Shown: positions 1 to 11,700 of the stretch, piece after piece
Layout of the letters: every line of letters starts with the position of its first letter
Numbering within the stretch: the stretch's first letter is position 1
Source: Otis tarda
Lineage: Eukaryota; Chordata; Aves; Otidiformes; Otididae
Length of the DNA stretch: 64,000 bases
Reading direction: 5' to 3'
Assembly (NCBI GenBank): GCA_026413225.1
Contig: CM048554.1
Span: forward strand, 56,503,463-56,567,462
Position numbers and translations under genes: made by a program
Notes under the pieces: generated by a model
The model's database searches: none
Told to the model about the DNA's origin: nothing
The model's input: the letters and a program-made list of their open reading frames with translations, nothing else

Positions 1-385
1 TCACATAATGAGGGTATAAAGCTGCTGAGATGCTTTGCTGTGCCATATGCATAATCTTTCTCTCTCAGCCAGTACAAACAAAAGCCACTTGTTGATAAGT
101 ATAGCAACAGTGTCGTCATATGAATGTCTAATTAATGTCGCTGGTTCTTGGCTTCAGCATTGGTAAGTTCAATGTGAGAATTGAGCTTCTGAGTATAATA
201 AGTTAAGATATGAGACTGTTCAGTAACTGTGTTGCAGTCTGTAAGAGTTATGCTCTGTCTAAATTTGTACATCCCCTTCCTCCACCCACTCTTTATTTTA
301 GGCCAATATATGCAGAAATGTATTCTTCCTATGTTCTAGGGACCTCATTTTGTCAGGCTAATATTTTGCTGCTTTTCCTTCACAG

Positions 386-454
386 AATCCGATATAGATG
401 CTGCTACTGCAATGATGCTGTTAAATACTTCCATCCAACAAGGGATGTTGGACT
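386..454 (+). CDS. FOXN2: FOXN2 penultimate coding exon
   Basis: This is a 69-nt internal exon preceded by a pyrimidine-rich acceptor ending in CACAG and followed by donor GTAAGC. It begins with the last two bases of a split codon and ends with the first base of the next. The middle reads SDIDAATAMMLLNTSIQQGM, which matches the conserved segment of FOXN2 just after the forkhead region. The split codon completed in the exon at 918 gives LDCEKP, as expected for the family. The forkhead DNA-binding domain itself lies upstream of the window. Confidence 0.88.
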
Positions 455-917
455 GTAAGCATAAGCCATTTTACTCTGTTCTTCTCTACCCAGTAGCTAA
501 ATGTTTTCTCTATAAAGTCTCAGGAAACGAGTATGATCTAGTTTCCAAATAGTAAGAGCAGTCAAGAAGCAATTCTAGTTTGATTATTCTTTCTGCTGGC
601 ATTGCAGAGTTTATAGAACCACCTTTTTTTTTTTTTTTTTTCCTGGTTAATTTTGTTTCTTCTGCAAAGTTCTTCCCCTGCCCTCTTTGTGCTAGATGGC
701 AAGAAGAGTTTCTTAGCTACTTCTCTGTTTCTCGAGCTCTTAGTTGTGATTAGCTGAAGAGTGCTGTCCTCTGTGGATGACAGTAAATGTGCACAAGATA
801 TTACAGCTCTTGAATACTCATGTTCAGCTTACTTTGCAGTCAGCCAGCCGTAGCATGCTCATTTTGCAGGTGATCTCATTGCTGTATTTGCTTACTGACA
901 AATCTTGTTTTTAATAG

Positions 918-1435
918 GTGAGAAACCTCAGCCTCTGAAGACACCTAAGAAGAGGAGTTACGGCAGTGCGTTCAATCCTCCCAGTTCCATAAATCTGCAG
1001 GAAAATGATTCTGCGGCCATCAACATTGATCCGAAGGAGGATCACAACTACAGTGCCAGCAGCATGGGATCCCAGCGCTGTGCATCTAGGTCCAGCGTGT
1101 CTTCCTTGTCCTCCCTTGACGAGGTCTATGAATTTATCTCCAAGACCAGCCATGATGGAAGTGATGGCAGCGAAGGATTTCACAGCGAAGTGGATACAGA
1201 CATTGACTCTGAAGATGATCCTCTTGGAGACAGTGGCTATGCATCACAACCTTGTGTAGATACCTCTGAGGAAAGTCAGCCTAGCAACAAAGCACTTGAG
1301 GTGTTATGTCAAGAAATCGATGAGGAGTTGAAAGAAGCAGCAGGGTCTCTGCTCCATCTTGCTGGCATCCAGACGTGTTTGAGTTCCTTAATAAGTACTG
1401 CAAATACCCACTGTCATAAGCAAAGGAAAAAATAG
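918..1435 (+). CDS. FOXN2: FOXN2 (forkhead box N2), C-terminal coding exon with stop
   Basis: This exon encodes the C-terminal ~172 residues of FOXN2, a nuclear forkhead-family transcription factor. Only the C-terminal ~195 aa of a protein of roughly 430 aa is in the window, because the 5' exons and the forkhead domain are upstream. The acceptor is TTTTTAATAG before GTGAGAAACC, and the frame is fixed by the split Cys codon shared with the exon at 386-454. Recognisable blocks are IDPKEDHNYSASSM, QRCASRSSVSSLSS, DEVYEF, a Ser/Asp/Glu-rich acidic stretch ending DDPLGDSGYASQPC, the segment CQEIDEELKEAAGSLLHLAG, and a basic C-terminus KQRKK followed by TAG. The acidic, serine-rich character suits a transactivation or regulatory tail (inference). 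An ATG at 905 lies in the intron and is not the start. The paralogue FOXN3 is less likely, because the tail blocks match FOXN2 and the downstream gene is the FOXN2 neighbour PPP1R21. Confidence 0.93.
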
Positions 1436-2927
1436 TATGTTTGTCAGTGTTGAATATATACGTATATTTTTTTTAATTGTGGCAATACTCTTCTACTTTT
1501 ACCCTTCACAAGGGAGATCAAAGCCATAAGAGGACTCATTGCTTTTTTATTTTTGGCGCTAACTATAATTTAGCCATTTATTTTTAAATCACTGCCTAAA
1601 AAAGAAAAAAAATTACCTAATCTCAAATTAGAAGGGATGCATGACTTGTGAAAACCTGAAAGCATACTTCTTAATGATAACGTTTCTTTTTTTTTTTCTT
1701 TTTAATAGTTAATTTTAATTTTTTGCCAGAGATCTGTTTGTTCAGATGCACATTGTGGATCATATTTACATCTCTGCTGACCCCATCTGCAGAGGTGAAT
1801 TTTGCCCTGTGTATGTTCTCTGACTTCCATGTAAAAGATTAAAAAGGAGGCAAAAAAAAAAAAAAAAAAAGAAAGGGGAGAAAAAGTAAAAAATGTCCTG
1901 GCCTTGGTTGCCTCCCTCCTCCCATCCTCTCTTCACTCTTCTGAGACCGGACACCTGGAAATGCTGGTGAAGTAGCTCCGCATTGCTGCAGTTTTCAGCC
2001 CGTCTGATACAGTGGCTCAAAACCTGTAGCACTACAGGAACTGCTTTCAGCAGGATGCTAAGTACCCCTGCAAGAGTGGGTATAAGGGGTAACTGAGGTG
2101 GGTACCACCCACAGTTTTCTCTTTTTTTTTTTCCCTCCTTCTCTCAAATCTGCTGTGTGCAGGTCAGATTCCTGAAGGTTTTTTTTCATCTTTAAGACAA
2201 ATTGTCTCTTTTGGAGGGGGATGTGTCCATTTCATGCAGATGCACGCATGCATACACGCACCTTGGATGTAGCTGACAGTGAATGCTGCCACTTGCCATG
2301 TTAGATGTTGTCCTTGTGTTACCGTCACTGTTGAATACGTAGTAGCTGTGTAGTCCTGCAACATCTACCTTCTGCTCCCCTCTACTGATTCGAGGGGAGA
2401 GAAAACCCAACCGTTGGCGGTGGTGATGACATGGATGAGGTGGAGGCTTTAGGTGGCTATGTGGTGAATGGCTGCTGAAAAGGTAACGTCTTTACCCCCT
2501 AATCTGAGACAAAATAGAATAGCTTCCTTTTGGATCAGTGAACCCTGAATTGCTTTTGCAGTTTTTGCCCCTTCACCCCAATGCTCATTGCTTTTTGTCC
2601 CATGGGCTCTCCATACCTTTTGTTTCCCCAGATCACTGTGCCTTGTGCTGTGTAAGTCCTGTCAGCCTTGTGTCACATATGGGACATCTAACAGGCAAGG
2701 CTAGGCTTTAGCCTTTTGGATATACATTGTAGCTCAGGAGGGCTCTCTGTTTTGGAAGAAATTCCTTCACAATTCATTTTTGCAATAAAAGAATCTCTTT
2801 ATAGTTCCCAGACATCCTTTGGCCAAAAATCTTTTAGTGGTATGGTGAACCATTTTCCCTCTTTTTAATTTTTCTTCCTTATTTTAAAATTGGTGGTGAT
2901 TGCTTACATCTTCCTGTAGATTATGGC

Positions 2928-2958
<31 letters not shown>

Positions 2959-5668
2959 TTTTCTGTTCAAACATGGGTAAGCAGTTCTGTTGGAGTGGGT
3001 TTTAACAGTACTGTACGTATAAGGATGCCTTAAGCATGTTGCAGAATCATATACAGCTATCAAAGGTCATCTTTCCTGTTTCCAAAAGGTAGCATGATGT
3101 GCCATAAATGTTCTCACTAACATAAATCTTTTGTTTCCAGCAGATGCTGGGCAAGCTGGTTGAAAATTAGGAGCAGAGCCACCTAGGAGACCAATGTCCA
3201 CTGTTTTGATTGTTGAAAACGGTGCTGGATTCAGCCAAAAGTTAACTTTTCCCTAAAGGGGTATTTTTCTGGCTATTTGGAGGCCTTTCTTAGATCAGTG
3301 TGTTTTTTTTTCATTTTGGGATTTTTTTTTCTTTTTTTTTTCTTATTTGCCAGTCTCTTCATGAATACTGCCATAAATTGTCTACTTTAAATATGAACAC
3401 AGCCATGCTGCTGAAGGTCTGTTGCTCTGAGGGCCTGTTCCAGTGCCTCTTGAAGACAACGGTGGTGCTCCCACTGATTCAATGGCTGTTGGATCAAGCC
3501 TGAAATATTTGAGGTTCTTGTGTTTTGGAATTTAAAGCCAACGTTATTTTTTTTAAAGCACAAACACTAGGAAAAAAAAAAGTGGGTTTTGTTTTTTTTT
3601 TTTTACTTTTTCCAGTTACTTCAGTTTTAAGCATGATTTGTTTTATTTCTTAAAAGGGAAGAAAAATACTCTGCTGCGTTCCTGCTTTGTGTGAAGCATT
3701 AGCTTACACCTGTAATGGCAACGTGTGCAGACCTGTATGTCTTCTGGATATCACAAGTGGTGCATTAGCCAATTAGAACTGATATCGGACGTGTTACTGA
3801 TGTGTGATCGGATGTGTTAGGTAAGGGGGTAAAACTTGCTATTTAAAGGAAAATTAAGTACCAACGCAGTGGTTCTTTAGGATTTTGAGATGTGGAGATG
3901 TGAATGCTTGGTGGAACTGCTTTTTGCTCACAGGTTGCTTTTGTATCTTGATGGAAAACTGCAAAGGGCAGAGTTTGTGTTGATGTGAAAACAAGGATTC
4001 AGCTACACAGAAATTTTGTCAGCAGTCTGGGATTTTGCTCGGTGCCATGATTTCAGTTGCATGCTTTTGAAGAGGGGTGCTGCCTGGCTCCCACTGAAGG
4101 TGGCTGCAGCTTTTCTGTAGCTTCCAGCGAAAGGTTCAAGTATTCTGGAAACTGCGGTCATAGTCGGCTTGTAGTTTTGTTCTGAATTATTTTTTTTCCT
4201 CAGATAAAATCTGAGAAGAGTAAGGCTTACTAGGAGTGTGGCTGTGCTGCTGTTAACCCTGAAGTTGGTGATAATGCCTTCAGCATTTCTGAAAGGATAG
4301 CATTGGGATGCTAACAATGCATTTAATTACCATATGCAACGAGCAATAAAACAGTACTAATCAGAAGTTAATGGTGAAAGCTGCATCCATACTTAGGACT
4401 TTCATCCTGGGAGAACTGGAATTGTGGAAGGGCAATTGCAGCCTTTCTCTGGGACACAGAGTGGTGTGGCAGGGCCATGCTCTTTGTGCTTTGCTGTCTT
4501 CCCTCTCTCCTTCCAAAGGAGAAGGCAGCCAGTCTGTGCCCCTGACCTATTTTGCCACATTGTCCCACGCCTCTGCCCGTGCATTTTAGCAGGCAAAGGC
4601 CGCGAGCTCAGTTGCAGAGCACCCCTCTTGGCAGTGGGAGAATAGCTGCCCTTCCTTTCGCTTACGTACCTAGCATTGGGTTTGGGTTTGTTTGCCACCT
4701 CAGTTAGAGACCCTGGTGTATATAGTATAAATGGAGTATAATGAAAAGTTCTTTTGATTGGGTTTGATTTTTCTTTTTTTTTTAGTGACATATGTAAAAT
4801 GTTCATGCCAATGGTTGACTCAGATATATTTTGGCAAGAAAAGTATTAATGAGCCACACTCAATTCTTTAAATGCAGTGAAGAAGTGTATGAGACCCATG
4901 TACAAGGAAAGCTGCTCTGTTCAGGATAGATCTTATACAGTGAATACTGTGTGACCCTGTATTGGCCTTTGAGATTCCAATACTAAATTACTGCTTTTGC
5001 AAAAGTCACATCAAATGTTTTAAAATCCAAGTTTTAGAAGTTTTATGGTTTGCAACTTATCACCAGCCTGAAAAGTAAATACAAGTTTTGGTTAAGGCAA
5101 AGTACACTCATACATGTTAATAATGATGTAGTCAAAATATTTATTGAAAAGAAAAGGTAGAATATTTTAAATGTTGCACCTGCCATTATATCTTAAAGCA
5201 CATTCTTCTCACCTAACTGCCAGTGCCATTATCAAGTCTGTTTTATAAATGTACATTTCTTCAAACTAAAAAGTGCATAATTAAGAGTATTATGTTACTG
5301 CCATATAGTGATATAAAACATTTTATAATTGCCAATTCATTGTAACTATTATTTATTTAAAAGTGAATTGTAAGAATGCTTTCTGATCAAATGAACCAGA
5401 GTTGTTTTTAAACCGTTCCCGTTAGCTTGTTTCTAATGTAGCATAAGCAACATCCCTGGGTTTGTTTAGAATAATTTTGCCAGTAGGTGACCAATTCTAA
5501 CCCTTTTTCCTCCAGTTTAGTCCTTTACCCGTTTTAAAAACGATTTACAGAAGTTTAGTTTTTTGTATGCTAATCTCTGTTAATTAAAATGTTTATAAAG
5601 TTTATTTTTACCAAAGAGATGCAATTCATTATGACAAAATATTGCAGAATAAACTTTGTTTTATAACA
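1436..5668 (+). other. FOXN2: Presumed FOXN2 3' UTR
   Basis: This stretch has no coding exon. It is AU-rich with many T runs and begins directly after the FOXN2 stop. AATAAA hexamers on the + strand occur at 2784, 4345, 5648, 5724 and 6724. The block at about 4850-5670 is especially AU-rich and looks like UTR. The family is known to have a multi-kilobase 3' UTR, so I place the main end near 5.67 kb by inference. Shorter isoforms using the 2784 or 4345 signals are possible. Confidence 0.5.
5648..5653 (+). terminator. Candidate distal poly(A) signal of FOXN2
   Basis: AATAAA followed within about 20 bases by a T/GT-rich stretch. A second AATAAA is at 5724. The choice among the hexamers between 2784 and 6729 is inference. 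Confidence 0.4.
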
Positions 5669-5729
5669 TTTGTGACTTTTCTGCCCACATTTTTCATTCA
5701 GATGATCAAAGGGGCTTTTCTAAAATAAA

Positions 5730-8700
5730 TAGCATTGCAAACACAAAGCGCTGTGTTCTCTCTTTATCTACAGACCCTGGTCTCAGATGGTGCTCCAGGT
5801 CTCCCACGTTGCCGCTTAAATCTCTTCCACGAGATTGGGCTAGTGTAAGCAGCCAAATGTGTAATTCATTGTAGGTCTTGGCTTGGTTAAGACTGTTGCA
5901 TGCATGTGCAAGTCATCTGTACGATTCAGAACCCTATCAGTCCATAGCAGGATTTGCGTTCAGTCAGGTTCATCCATAGCTGGCCTGTAATATTTGAAGA
6001 GCATCTTACTAAGGCCAAGATTTCACCCTTCAACCTGGAACTCGAGGAATGTTTTGATGTCTTAGAAACTGCTGAAATGCTACTGCATACCTTTTGCTCT
6101 TCTGTGCAAAGCATTTGTTTAAACAGAAATAACTTGAATCTTTTCTGATGAAACATCTGTGATTATTTACAGTCCTGTATCCATATCGCTGCAGCTGAGT
6201 TGCCTGTATGATACTCAAGGATCAACAGCGTAATACAGGACAGGTAATTTTAAAAATGTGTCCCTGGATAAAGCTGCATAGGTCTTGTTTGGTGTTTTTT
6301 CAGTGTTTATTTTCTTTAGATAGGATTTGGTGTCTGCTGGGTCTTTGTACACATGTCCTTATGGAAAGGACACAAGTGGGAATGCCCACCTCTTCACTAG
6401 CAAGAATGAAGCACTCCCCACGCCACTTCCCGCTTGCCTCAGCTTGCTGCGCCCAGGCCAGCTTTCCCCTCGAGTGCACGCGCACAGGCGCGCCCTTCCA
6501 GTGCTGGAGAGGCAGAAGGGGAGGAGGGAAACAAGATGTGACATGATGCCTCTCTCTTAAAAAACAGACATTGGTCCATCTCTTCCATTTTTATTATTTT
6601 AACCTACTAAGATCACGAGTTAAGTTTCCTCTGTGGGATTTGATGGAAATATAGCAGTTCCTTTTGCAATACTTGAAGTGATGTGGTAGATTTTAACAAA
6701 GACTTGCCTTCATCACTGTATCAAATAAAATTTAAATCACAAATTACAGAATATATATGCACTATTAATATCTTTGATTTAGTGTTCATCTTAATACACT
6801 GGTAAGAGAACAATTTCTCTAATTAGTTTGGACAAAATCACAGCTATGTATCATATGTTAATAATATCTTTCTAATTGTTATTCACTATAATATGCTGAG
6901 AGCCTTAAGTTCGTTGTTAAATTTCCCAAGAGTGTTTTTCTCTGTTACGACTTTGCTGGAAATTACCCTCAGTATGGAGCCACAACTCTCGAAAGAAGAC
7001 ATTAACTGAAGCAATTACCCACTTATACTAGCTGTATTTTAAGGACATTTGTTCAGGAGATACTTAATAGATTAGATTTATTTTGAAAAAAATGGCTGTC
7101 TAAATTTGACACAGAGTACAGTTATACTTTCACAGATCTTGAGCTTCCAGATACCTGTAAGTATTCTTCGTTTGAGTGGTCTGAGTCAATATATGCTCTG
7201 GCGTGCTTAGAGGTAATCACATATGAGTATTAGTCCAGCAATGTTCCCATGAACTTTCCCAGCGTATCCGGGCATACAAACTCTCTTCCCTCTTTTTACC
7301 TGTGAGAGTCATTCTTGCACCTGAGACAGCAAAGCAGTATCACCTCTGCTCAAATTTTGAGTCTTGGATCAGCTGGGTTTCTAGTTCTTCTGCTTCTTCC
7401 AGAAGGCTCTCCTGAAAGCTATCTGCTCTTACAGTTATAAAGTACTTACAGCTAACCTAAGATTACTAACTACCCTCTGCCAGTGTTAGTTTAAACAGCT
7501 CTTAGTTAAACATCGGAGTGTTTATTTTCCTATTGCATCAGTACAAAAGCAATCATTTCCCTCCTTAGGCTCTTGACTTACTAAACAAACAAAGATTATT
7601 TGGTTTCTGCTTGGAAGACATGATCTTCACTCCTCTTAACCACTTTTCTGTACACCAATTCCAGCCTAAATTCAGCCTGCTGGCACGTGCGTGAGAAGAG
7701 CTGTGAAACCACGACAACGCTCTTGTAGATACTGATGCTTTTTGCAACTTGGCCTTAATATCTGCCCTGACTTTGCAGCACCACTCTTGCCTGGTATCTC
7801 CTAGGCTTGTCATGGCCTTTACCATGGTCACATACAGTTGACTAATCCTGTTATCAACTAATATGTCATGTCTTTGTTCTATTCCCATCGCTGCCAAATG
7901 GTGAGGCCCCAGTTGGCAGAAAAAGTTGGTAGTTCATGACCTGGGACTTGATTTAATGTGCTCTGTTCTGATCCTGACTTCTGATCTCTCCTGGTAACCC
8001 CCCTGCTCACCGGGAACTCCCTTTTGGCACAGCCTGTCCAAGTAAAGGAAAAAGGACAAGATTTGTCAGCCATGATATGTGTTTCATCAATGCATGTTGC
8101 AGTTCAGCTCACTTTGCAGTTATCTACAGGGTTGTGGATTTTTTTTTTGTTGTTGTTGTTTAAAACAGTGGGGACAGATCAAAGGTGTCTTTGTCTCACG
8201 TCTTAATAGGAGATGCTACATTTGCCATTGTCACACTTCATTTGAGTAATCAGAATGACTACGCTCAACCAAATACTTGTCTGTGCTTGTTCAATGTTCA
8301 GAGGAGGACATCTAGTTTCTTAAAACTAGGTTTGTTTAGCTGAGTGTTGCTTTTATGCTGGTTGCTGTAATCTCAGTTTCTGTAGTATCTTGACTTTCTA
8401 AGCCCTAATGGGCAGCATGCTAGACTGGACCAAATACCTAATTTCTGTATCCATTCCGAAGCAACTGGTAGCAGTTAAGTACTTGGGTGTTTTCATGCCT
8501 AGAGATGCAGGTTGGTCCCTATCAGACCAACCTTGAGAGCACTGATGTGCTTACGTGCTTTGCAGTTGGCAGGCACATGTTCCGAAAAATCTCTGTAGGT
8601 GCCTACATCAACCTTTACACAGCATCACTTTTAAAAATAGATTTCATGCCTCAAAGGCTTTTTTTTTAATTTAATTAACTTGGCATCTTGGTTTTTTACT

Positions 8701-11700
8701 CAGATACAATGGGTTCCCAGTTGTTTTACAGGCTAAAATTAGCTCAGGAAACTAAATTTTCAGTTATTTTCAGTAAGGGTACATTTTATTTTCTCTTAAG
8801 CTTTGTGCATGTTTTCTGACTCCTAGTAGAGGTTCCCATGCTCTGAATACAAAGTCAGACCTCCACAAATTACAGGCATTTTGCTTTTCTTTTGGCTCCG
8901 AGTAATTTGAAAAGATTAAAAATCCACCTGTTGAGTTTGACTGTGGTGTGCTGGCTGAAATAACCTGCTGTTTTGCGCACTCTGCGACCCCTTTCGCGGG
9001 GCAGGTAAGGTGTAGGCGGAGCTCAGCCATTTCAAAAGAAAATATGTTTCCTTAAATCTCTGAGTGGCTACACAAATCTTTAGTATTAAGTCGAGCATGA
9101 TCGTGTCGTATGCTACCTTAAAAAAATGATGCTGCTGTGCTGCATGATGTCACCATGACCCAATCATAACCCATTTTCTGTGAGCATAATGTTAACTCCC
9201 CAGAGAAGCATCCGCTGAGTGACAGCAGCATCCCATGCAGCCGTTGCTAAGCGACAACATTCGGCTTTCAGCAGGATCTAATTTTAAAGTATTTAACCCT
9301 AGATCTGTCAAGGCTCATTATTTCTGATGCGGTTGTTAATCCCTACTTGTTGGTGTCCAACTTCACAAATGCCCTGGTCCTGGTAGAGTCGCTGTTCTAT
9401 TTGTCATATATAGCAGCTGATAACGAGGAGAAGCGTAAGCACCTCAGGTAGATCTTGATACCAAATTTCCTTTTAGTGCTGATCTGTACACAGAAATATG
9501 AAATGCAATAGGGGTGGAAAATAGTGCATTGTCATTCTGCCAATTTTCCTTTCTCTGCTGGTTCGTGCAAGTGGCTTGCACCTATTTTCTTCCTAAGGAA
9601 TGCTGGTTTTCAAATGAATGAATGCTTATGGATGGGCAGCTGGCAATAACAATTAAGCTTCAATTTTTAGTAATGTTATGTGTCCCCTTCTAGCTGAATT
9701 TCATCTAGGTTAAGAAGCTTGTATTCTTATGCAAAACTGCTGTCATTTTGAAATTTAGGAGTTTTTTAGTAATGGAAAGCTTTAACTCTTTTAGTCATTA
9801 CATAGAATATTTACAGATCATGATGAAGTTCTACAGAGTATTTTTTAAAATAGTTTTCTACATTTTATTTCTTTCTAAAATGTAGAGGCCTGGAAGCCTA
9901 CACCCATATTTAAAAAAAAAAAAAACAAACAACAAACAATTCTGAGCAACTGTGTCATTCTTTGATTAATTACTACACATCCCTGTAAATGCACTCAAGT
10001 TCACTGCTAGCTTCTTAAAGGTATGTGATATTTCACTCAGCTGAAATAATGCTGCTTTTACTGGTCAGTATCATAACCACAAAAAAAAAAAAAAGGAAAA
10101 AACACTGATAAGTGCACAACCTCCCCCCCAAAATGTAGTAAAATATAAAGAAAAAAATTAGACCATTCATATTTTTAAAGATGCTAATTCAGTCCATTTC
10201 AGCCTCATAATCTCCCCTAAGATTCTTCCTCCTCCCATTGTTAGGATTGAAAACTGACACTGTATTGCTTCTTATGCTGTTTCTCCTCTCATGCTAATCC
10301 GCAAAGACAAACCTGTCTCTGCCAAAGCACTTTTTCCAGCAGTCAATTTGATCGTAATACTCCCCTGCTGCCTTTCGATCCTCCCGGGGCATCCCCCCTT
10401 CCACCGCTTCAAGTTCATGCTTCCCGTCGCCGGGCTTGCGATGTACAAATAACTGCTTATCACTTTCTCCTTCTGCATGGCATGTTGTGCCTTCTCCCCT
10501 TGCTCTGTCAGTGGTGAACCCTGCCCCATGGCTCCTCCATCCCTCTTCTTTTTCCATGACAGTCTTTATGCACCAAAGACCTCGTTTTAGCTCATTCCAA
10601 AAGTCCAAATTATTTTTGGAGGTGCCACAATATTTTTAAAAATAGAAAATTATTTTTAAAAATCTTCATTAACTGGAACAATTCTGATTAAAATGTTTCT
10701 GAAACTACTGTTAGATCCAGATCTCTCTCCTTTCTCTGCTCATATGTGTCTGTCTCTGGAGATTTGATAAAATTAAAACAAACCTATGCCATCTTTGCTG
10801 CAGGTAATAGCTCCTGGTTTGCTGATGTTACTTGCATGGGCAAGTTGGGACTTCTTTCAAAGGCTTGCAGGTCTGCGTCCACAACGGGTGTATGTGAAAG
10901 AGCATCCACTTCTCCCTGTAGAATCTCCATAATGCTCCTTCTCAATACAGTCTTTTATCTTTCTCTATGAAATTGGACAATTTGTCTCTCTGGAATTAAA
11001 GCACATGGATTTTGTTTATTTTTTTTTCTCCAGCAAGCATGCAAGACTGTAGAATCTGAGTGCAGATAGTCTTAGCTGGGCCAGCATTTCTCAGCTATGG
11101 CCCCTGCAAACGTGAAGAGAAGCAAAGCAGGAGATGAGCCTGTAGATGATATTCAGATCTTCGACAAAAGATGGTAGAGCTAGGGAAGAGGTTTCATTTT
11201 CCTGGAAGAGGGGGAATTCTGCATTCAAAAAAAAAAAAAGCAGAAGAAACATAAACTTTTTCAGCTGTTACGAAGTTCTGCTGTTTTATGGAGCAAGTGA
11301 GTATCAGTAAGGATTTGCTGTGAAGATACAGAAGTTGCTGCTGTTGCACCAAGGGCTGGTATGTGTTGTACCCAAGTGGAACGTGAGCAGCAAAGACAAC
11401 TCTGAATTATCACAGGCAGCTGCCTGCTCAGTTTTTCCATCTTCTTGTTCTCAGCAACTTCTTTTCACACAAAGGCACCACTCCCCTGGCCATGCACACA
11501 CCCTATAGATGACTCAAGCTATTTATCCTATGGGCTAGGAAGGGACGCGAGAGACAGAGAGACTTGTTTTCATTTCTATTTTTAAATGCTACGGAAACAC
11601 TGAAATTGCACTGTGAAGTGCATATCTCTACATGCATATACTTTTTTTTTGAGTACTTGGCTTTTTAAAATTTTATCAGAGCAATCCGATTTTGAAAGAG

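Noticed and set aside
7565-7897. Minus-strand frame with a faint Myb/SANT-like pattern (GDTRQEW...ADIKAKLQ)
   Set aside because: The resemblance is limited to about 30 residues, with no conserved tryptophan array and no transposon ends found nearby. Not enough to call a Harbinger-type remnant.
10272-10608. Minus-strand overlapping frames in a GC-richer patch
   Set aside because: No family recognised, no splice sites consistent with a gene, and two frames open equally.
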